From Streptomyces plumbidurans (GTDB lineage: Bacteria > Actinomycetota > Actinomycetes > Streptomycetales > Streptomycetaceae), in assembly GCF_019857225.1 (NCBI RefSeq), contig NZ_JAFJSY010000069.1:1-64000 (forward strand): DNA of 64,000 nt, written 5' to 3'. Numbering within the stretch: position 1 is the first letter of the stretch; every line of letters begins with the position of its first letter. Positions 59,701 through 64,000 of the stretch are shown piece by piece. The position numbers and the translations under genes were made by a program. Under the pieces are notes generated by a model that saw nothing but the letters and a program-made list of their open reading frames with translations, searched no databases and was not told the DNA's origin.

Positions 59701-62109
59701 AAGACCACGCTCACCGACGCCCAGAAGGCGAAGTTCCCCTATCTGAAGGACTACACGGCCTTCTCCGTCGACCCGCGCGACCGCGACCGGGTGCGCGAGG
59801 CGCTCGACGGCCAGATCGTCGCCTCGCAGCGCGCCGCCAACGGAGCTGTGCTGGCCGCGACCGGCGTGCAGATCGCGGGCGTGCTCGACGACGTGTACGC
59901 CGACGCGACCAAGACGGACCTGGGGCCGACGTTCCACCAGGGCCGCCCCACGCTCTCCGTGTGGGCGCCGACCGCGCAGAGCGTCTCACTGGAGCTCGAC
60001 GGCTCCCTGAAACCGATGAAGCGCGACGACACCACCGGCGTCTGGTCGGTGACCGGGCCCACGTCCTGGAAGAACAAGCCCTATCGATACGTCGTGAAGG
60101 TGTGGGCGCCCTCGGTCCGCAAGGTCGTCACCAACAAGGTCACCGACCCCTACTCGGTCGCCCTGACCGCGAACTCCGAGCGCAGCCTCGTCGTCGACCT
60201 GGACGACAACTCCCTTGCGCCGGGCGGCTGGTCGACCCTGACCAAGCCCAAGGCCGTACCGCTGAAGGACGCGCAGATCCAGGAACTGCACGTCCGGGAC
60301 TTCTCGGTCGCGGACAAGACCGTGCCGGCGAAGGACCAGGGCACCTATCTCGCCTTCACCGACAAGGACAGCGACGGCTCGAAGCACCTGCGTGAGCTGG
60401 CGAAGTCGGGCACGTCGTACGTCCATCTGCTGCCCGCCTTCGACATCGCCACCATCCCCGAGAAAAAGGCGGACCAGGCCCGCCCCGACTGCGATCTCGC
60501 CTCCTACCCGGCCGACTCCGACAAGCAGCAGGAGTGCGTCGCGAAGACCGCCGCGAAGGACGCCTACAACTGGGGCTACGACCCCTTCCACTACACCGTC
60601 CCCGAGGGCTCGTACGCGACCGACCCGGACGGCACGGCCCGTACGGTCCAGTTCCGCAAGATGGTCAAGTCGCTGAACGAGGACGGCCTCAGGGTCGTCA
60701 TGGACGTCGTCTACAACCACACGGCGGCCGCCGGCCAGGCCGACACCAGCGTCCTCGACAAGGTGGTGCCCGGCTACTACCAGCGGCTCCTCGCCGACGG
60801 CTCGGTCGCGAACAGCACCTGCTGCGCCAACACCGCCACCGAGAACGCCATGATGGGCAAGCTGGTTGTCGACTCGGTCGTCACCTGGGCCAAGGAGTAC
60901 AAGGTCGACGGCTTCCGCTTCGACCTGATGGGACACCAGCCGAAGGCGAACATCCTCGCGGTCAGGCGGGCGCTCGACGCGCTGACCCCCGCCAAGGACG
61001 GCGTCGACGGCAAGAAGATCATCATGTACGGCGAGGGCTGGAACTTCGGCGAGGTCGCCGACGACGCCCGCTTCGTGCAGGCCACCCAGAAGAACATGGC
61101 CGGCACCGGCATCGCGACCTTCTCCGACCGGGCGCGCGACGCCGTGCGCGGCGGCAGTCCCTTCGACGAGGACCCCGGCGTCCAGGGCTTCGCGTCCGGC
61201 CTGTACACTGACCCCAACTCCGCGTCCGCCAACGGCACTTCGGCCGAGCAGAAGGCCCGGTTGCTGCACTACCAGGACCTGATCAAGGTCGGGCTGACCG
61301 GCAACCTCGCCAAGTACCGCTTCACCGACACCGGGGGCAGGGACGTCACCGGCGCCGAGGTCGACTACAACGGACAGCCCGCCGGTTACGCGGACGCGCC
61401 CGGCGACGCCGTCGCCTACACGGACGCGCACGACAACGAGTCTCTGTTCGACGCCCTCACCTACAAGCTGCCGAAGGACACCTCCGCGGCCGACCGGGCC
61501 CGGATGCAGGTCCTCGCGATGGCGACGGCCACCCTCTCGCAGGGCCCGTCCCTCTCGCAGGCGGGATCGGACCTGCTGCGCTCGAAGTCCCTGGACCGCA
61601 ACTCCTTCGACAGCGGCGACTGGTTCAACGCCGTGCACTGGAACTGCGCGGACGGCAACGGCTTCGGCCGCGGGCTGCCCATGGCGGCCGACAACGAGTC
61701 CAAGTGGCCGTACGCGAAGCCCCTGTTGACCTCGGTCAAGGTGGGCTGCCCGCAGATCGAGGGTGCTTCGGCCGCGTACCAGGACCTGTTGAGGATCCGC
61801 TCCACGGAGAAGGCGTTCTCGCTCGGCACGGCCGCACAGGTGCAGTCGGAGCTGTCCTTCCCGCTGTCCGGGAAGGACGAGACGCCCGGCGTGATCACCA
61901 TGCGGCTCGGTGACCTCGTCGTGGTGTTCAACGCGACGCCGGACAAGCAGGAGCAGCACGTGACGTCCCTGTCGGGCACCGGCTACCGGCTGCACCCGGT
62001 GCAGGCGGCCGGGACGGACGCCGTCGTGAAGTCGTCGTCCTACGACCGGGCCTCGGGCACGTTCTCCGTCCCGGGACGCACGGTCGCGGTCTTCACCCGG
62101 ACCTCCTGA
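56764..62109 (+). CDS. Secreted bifunctional alpha-amylase/pullulanase (GH13-PUD-PUD-GH13)
   Basis: A 1781-aa exported fusion. After a signal peptide (VVALAAALIQPLAAQA) the first GH13 domain has GFRIDTVKN (about 302-310), FGEVYS near 340 and LGNHDMGR near 409. Two pullulanase-associated domains follow near residues 723 and 820 (VVHYKRSDGDYGGW; VIHYHRADGNYDGW). The second GH13 is of the pullulanase type: YNWGYDP near 1267, GFRFDLMGH near 1381, YGEGWNFGE near 1422 and DAHDNE near 1554. It would cut alpha-1,4 and alpha-1,6 links. S. coelicolor has a similar amylase/dextrinase, from memory. The start GTG follows AAGGAG. Confidence 0.93.
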   Translation: MIPRARRVAAVTVVALAAALIQPLAAQAAAPPAPPSDAKLAAAPARHDDTREQFYFVMPDRFANGDTGNDEGGLTGSRMSTGYDPTDKGFYQGGDLKGLTQKLDYIKGLGTTAIWMAPIFKNRPVQGTGANASAGYHGYWITDFTQVDPHFGTNKDLATLISKAHAKGMKVFFDVITNHTADVVDYQEKSYDYLSKGAFPYLTKDGRPFDDADYADGTKQFPSVGTGSFPRTPTVTAADKKAKVPAWLNDPTMYHNRGDSTFAGESGTYGDFGGLDDLWTERPEVVSGMEKIYERWVRDFGIDGFRIDTVKNVDMDFWTQWATALDKYAAAHGRRNFFMFGEVYSADTSVTSPYVTQGRLDATLDFPFQDAARSYASQGGSAQKLASLFGDDYKYTTDKANAYEQVTFLGNHDMGRIGYFLDQDNPKATDAELLKKDELANELMFLSRGNPVVYYGDEQGFTGSGGDKDARQTMFASKVADYLDDDEIGTDRTHASDAYDPKAPLYRQISALGTLRRANPALTDGVQTERYAADGPGIYAFSRTDARTGQEYVVALNNAGETRTATFATGSAGMQFRGIYGTSDDVTSGADKKVTVSVPAQSAVVLKAAGRLAKPATKPTITLKAPDAGSTGTVELSAGVDGGGLNRVVFAAQVGNGKWRTLGSADHAPYKVTQTIGQDVPPGTALRYKAVVVDTAGRTASATAASTTGTPPAEEPPTASTRDYAVVHYKRSDGDYGGWQLTSGDTKAEFSGRDAYGAFAWVKVPAGAGEITYGIEKDGAADGPQRSIDLGRTGEVWVEQGKDGSTETKPDGAYPPQDTTKAVIHYHRADGNYDGWGLHVWTGAANPTDWTSPLKPVKIDSYGAVFDVPLTDGATSLSYIIHKGDEKDLSADQSLDLKASGHEVWLLNGQEKYLLPQPAGSAAALDLTTSKAVWIDRDTVAWNGSDGAASTQLLYSHDGSIAVKDGALTSDDERWLRLEKTTLTDAQKAKFPYLKDYTAFSVDPRDRDRVREALDGQIVASQRAANGAVLAATGVQIAGVLDDVYADATKTDLGPTFHQGRPTLSVWAPTAQSVSLELDGSLKPMKRDDTTGVWSVTGPTSWKNKPYRYVVKVWAPSVRKVVTNKVTDPYSVALTANSERSLVVDLDDNSLAPGGWSTLTKPKAVPLKDAQIQELHVRDFSVADKTVPAKDQGTYLAFTDKDSDGSKHLRELAKSGTSYVHLLPAFDIATIPEKKADQARPDCDLASYPADSDKQQECVAKTAAKDAYNWGYDPFHYTVPEGSYATDPDGTARTVQFRKMVKSLNEDGLRVVMDVVYNHTAAAGQADTSVLDKVVPGYYQRLLADGSVANSTCCANTATENAMMGKLVVDSVVTWAKEYKVDGFRFDLMGHQPKANILAVRRALDALTPAKDGVDGKKIIMYGEGWNFGEVADDARFVQATQKNMAGTGIATFSDRARDAVRGGSPFDEDPGVQGFASGLYTDPNSASANGTSAEQKARLLHYQDLIKVGLTGNLAKYRFTDTGGRDVTGAEVDYNGQPAGYADAPGDAVAYTDAHDNESLFDALTYKLPKDTSAADRARMQVLAMATATLSQGPSLSQAGSDLLRSKSLDRNSFDSGDWFNAVHWNCADGNGFGRGLPMAADNESKWPYAKPLLTSVKVGCPQIEGASAAYQDLLRIRSTEKAFSLGTAAQVQSELSFPLSGKDETPGVITMRLGDLVVVFNATPDKQEQHVTSLSGTGYRLHPVQAAGTDAVVKSSSYDRASGTFSVPGRTVAVFTRTS

Positions 62110-62114
62110 CACCG

Positions 62115-62169
62115 GCACGGCACCGGTGGGGCGGACCAGGAGGGACGGTCTGCCCCACCGGTGCCGTGC
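62115..62169. terminator. Perfect 18-bp hairpin after the pullulanase gene
   Basis: GCACGGCACCGGTGGGGC (62115-62132) pairs perfectly with GCCCCACCGGTGCCGTGC (62152-62169); inside the loop GACC and GGTC can pair too. It starts 6 bp after the stop and separates the mal block from the next genes. It is the longest perfect stem seen in the window. Confidence 0.85.
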
Positions 62170-62254
62170 GCGGTCGCACCGCAGGTGAGAGCCTGACGCC
62201 GGCACACGGGGCGAGGACTTAGGGTGGCGGTGTCGTCCCGGAACAGGAGTACCC

Positions 62255-62617
62255 ATGCCGCAGATCACCGTCGACTACTCGCGCACCATCGAGCCCGCCT
62301 TCGACCGGGACGCCTTCGCCCGTGCCCTGCACGAGGCGACGGTCGAGATCGCCGCGGCCAAGCCGGAGGCGTGCAAGACGCAGTTCCGGCCGAGCGAGCA
62401 CACCGTGTACGGCTACGAGGACCCCGCCCAGGCGCGCCACGCGGTCGTCCATGTCACCTTCGGACTGCTCGCCGGGCGCACCGAGGAGACCAAGGCGAAG
62501 CTGACCGAGACCACGCTGGAGCTGCTGCGCAAGCACATCGGCGGCGAGGGGATCACGCTGCACGCCTCCGCGGAGGTGCGCGACCTCGACCCGTCGTACC
62601 GCAAGTTCGACCGGTAG
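62255..62617 (+). CDS. CHMI-type (5-carboxymethyl-2-hydroxymuconate isomerase) tautomerase-like protein
   Basis: A 120-aa protein beginning MPQITVDYS, so the N-terminal Pro2 (Pro1 after Met removal) needed for tautomerase chemistry is present. The later VHVTFGLLAGRTEETKAKL fits the CHMI branch (HpaF/HpcD-like) in homoprotocatechuate breakdown, but the rest of that pathway is not nearby, so the substrate is uncertain. AGGAG lies upstream of the ATG. Its stop is 8 bp from the convergent TetR gene's. Confidence 0.82.
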   Translation: MPQITVDYSRTIEPAFDRDAFARALHEATVEIAAAKPEACKTQFRPSEHTVYGYEDPAQARHAVVHVTFGLLAGRTEETKAKLTETTLELLRKHIGGEGITLHASAEVRDLDPSYRKFDR

Positions 62618-62625
62618 AGCCCGCT

Positions 62626-63315
62626 CTACGAAGCGAGCGCCAGCAGTCGCGTGAGCAGGTCCGCGAAGGGGCCGTCCCGGGGCTCGTCCTTGAAGATCCC
62701 GCGCAGCAGGACGGCCATCTCCTCGTCGTGGGCGGCGCTCACCGCGGCCAGTGCGGCGAAGTCGTGCACGAGCTGGGTCTCCAGTTCGGCGCGCGGGATG
62801 CGCCGGCCGTCCAGCCAGATCAGCGCGGTCGACTCGGCGAGCGAGATCCAGGAGCGTACGACCAGTTCCAGTCGCGCGGGCGGATCCTCCACGCCCAGAT
62901 GCGAAAGGATCTGGTCATACGCGGCCTGCCGTACGGAGTCGATGAGGGCGTTGGTCGCCGACGAGCCGACCGCCGGGCCGCCGCGCATCAGGGCCGAGAA
63001 ACCGGGCCCGTGGTCGTCGACGAAGTCGAAGAAGCGACGCATCACCCGGCGCAGCCGCTCGCCCAGCGGACCGTGCCTCGGCTCGTCGAACCGGCCCGCC
63101 AGATCCTGCGCGGCACGCCTCAACGCGGCCTCGTACAGGCTGAGTTTGCCGGGGAAGTAGTGGTAGACCAGCGGACGGGAGATGCCCGCGGCGGAGGCTA
63201 TCTCGTCGATGGAGACGTCGTCGGGAGAGCGTTGGCTGAACAGTTCGAGGGCGACGCCGATCAACTGCTGCCGCCGCTCCTCGACACCCATTCTGCGGCG
63301 AACCCCGGTACTCAT
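62626..63315 (-). CDS. TetR-family regulator
   Basis: A 229-aa protein with the helix-turn-helix SIDEIASAAGISRPLVYHYF near residues 35-54, then FPGKLSLYEAALRRA. The C-terminal ligand domain has no recognised ligand. ATG 63315 gives the family length. It lies between the tautomerase-like gene and the cut hypothetical gene. The target is unknown. Confidence 0.86.
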   Translation of the reverse strand: MSTGVRRRMGVEERRQQLIGVALELFSQRSPDDVSIDEIASAAGISRPLVYHYFPGKLSLYEAALRRAAQDLAGRFDEPRHGPLGERLRRVMRRFFDFVDDHGPGFSALMRGGPAVGSSATNALIDSVRQAAYDQILSHLGVEDPPARLELVVRSWISLAESTALIWLDGRRIPRAELETQLVHDFAALAAVSAAHDEEMAVLLRGIFKDEPRDGPFADLLTRLLALAS

Positions 63316-63383
63316 GCGAACACCTTACCGATCGGATCCGGCCGCGAACGGACCAGACCAACCACGGGTGTTCAGGGTCTGCC

Positions 63384-64000
63384 CTAACCGAGCCCGCTGA
63401 TCGACCGCCCGTCGTCCGTGGTGCCCTTCAGTTCGGCCCTGACCCCCTGCCGGGCCCGTGCCGCCAGCAGGCCGCCCCGCGCGCTCGCCCGCACCCCGCC
63501 CGTCGTGCTGATCGACGCGGTGCCCCGGCTCCCGGCCGCGAGCAGGTACCAGCTGCCCTTCTCCGCCTTCCACAGCACCCCGGCCAGCACCTGCGGGTCC
63601 TTCGCGCCGCACGCCGGGACGTTCTCCGCCTTCGCCGCGATCGCTCCGTACTGTCCGCCCGGCGTGTGGAACTGCGCGAGCACCCGGGTCCCGCCGCCGC
63701 GCCAGGTCTCGGCGCGGGTGCACACCCAGTCCGCCGAGCCGCTCGCATCGGGCAGCGGCTGCCGGGCGTACTCCCAGGTGTTGACCTCGCGTACACCCGC
63801 CGAGCGCAGCGCGGCCAGCGAGCAGGCGTACGGCGCCCACGTGCGCAGCCCATCGGCGCCGCCCACCTCATGGGTGGCGCCGGGGCGGCCGGTGGTGAGC
63901 CGGGCCGGGACCAGCTCGCCGAGGTCGGTCGCCAGGCGGGTGCCGGTGGCGTCGGTCAGCTGCAGCACGTTCCACGAAGTGCAACTGCCGTTCTGTGCCG
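63384..64000 (-). CDS. Hypothetical exported protein, cut by the window edge
   Basis: The frame stays open to the last base, reading AQNGSCTSWNV before VLQLTDATG, so the start lies outside. At least 205 residues are visible. It has paired cysteines (YACSLAALR, WVCTRAETW, VPACGAKD) and a beta-rich composition (SWYLLAAGSRGTASISTTGG) typical of extracellular domains. No family is recognised. The stop lies 68 bp above the TetR start. Confidence 0.6.
   Translation of the reverse strand, partial: AQNGSCTSWNVLQLTDATGTRLATDLGELVPARLTTGRPGATHEVGGADGLRTWAPYACSLAALRSAGVREVNTWEYARQPLPDASGSADWVCTRAETWRGGGTRVLAQFHTPGGQYGAIAAKAENVPACGAKDPQVLAGVLWKAEKGSWYLLAAGSRGTASISTTGGVRASARGGLLAARARQGVRAELKGTTDDGRSISGLG

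Noticed and set aside
1..64000. Prophage, integrative element or insertion sequence
   Set aside because: No integrase, transposase, terminal inverted repeats with target duplications, or tRNA attachment site were seen. Base composition and gene content look uniform.

Overview
The window is GC-rich actinobacterial chromosome and almost certainly Streptomyces. Evidence: strong third-position G/C bias, GTG and TTG starts, twin-arginine and lipobox exports, an AfsR-type regulator, an F420-dependent reductase, and the order glnA2 - glnE - malR/malEFG/aglA - amylase - pullulanase, which I recall from the S. coelicolor core (the orthology is from memory). No tRNA, rRNA, CRISPR array, phage or insertion sequence was seen. 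Both window edges cut a gene.

Layout. 1-7.2 kb: housekeeping and regulatory genes (SDR, Gfo/Idh oxidoreductase, Bcr/CflA MFS, serine hydrolase, Rsm22-type methyltransferase, TetR, PrimPol-like domain). 7.3-11.6 kb: an EfeOBU-type iron uptake operon plus a lipoprotein, behind a good DmdR/IdeR-type iron box. 11.8-19.5 kb: PhzF-like protein, methionine aminopeptidase, an MFS gene broken by a frameshift, sialidase-like protein, NADPH:F420 oxidoreductase, site-2-type protease. 19.6-26.8 kb: an AfsR-like regulator converging on a DrrAB-type ABC exporter whose promoter carries 11-bp-periodic repeats, then panB. 26.9-37.9 kb: DHA2 MFS/TetR pair, phosphoesterase, TetX-like monooxygenase/TetR pair, NAD synthetase, sedolisin protease, DUF305 and DUF3105 proteins. 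38.1-44 kb: an NsrR/flavohaemoglobin nitric-oxide module with matching operators, glnA2, two VOC proteins, a PNPOx-like protein. 44-48.4 kb: glnE converging on a PAP2 phosphatase. 48.6-62.1 kb: maltodextrin regulon (malR, malEFG, aglA, amylase, 1781-aa amylase/pullulanase). 62.2-64 kb: tautomerase-like protein, TetR, a cut hypothetical gene.

Most unusual signal: two independent tandem arrays sit exactly on convergent gene ends. At 22852-23967 a 221-bp unit is present as four identical hybrid units plus a native terminal copy. At 46993-47692 a 175-bp unit is present as three diverged copies plus the native one. Every unit carries the 3' tail of the + strand gene together with the 3' tail of the opposing - strand gene. 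Both flanking genes therefore stay intact while the junction multiplies. In both arrays the + tail copies are identical or nearly so, while the extra - tail copies have drifted. A third convergent junction (nsrR/hmp, 38564-39120) holds a decayed two-unit repeat. I see no known mobile element that explains this.

How the genes work together: the mal block secretes amylase and an amylase/pullulanase fusion, imports maltodextrin through MalEFG (no ATPase gene is present, so a distant MsiK-like ATPase is implied), and hydrolyses it with AglA; CTTGCA-type repeats mark MalR targets. NsrR probably represses hmp and itself. The iron box ties efeOBU to iron status. TetR-type repressors sit beside two efflux or detoxification genes.
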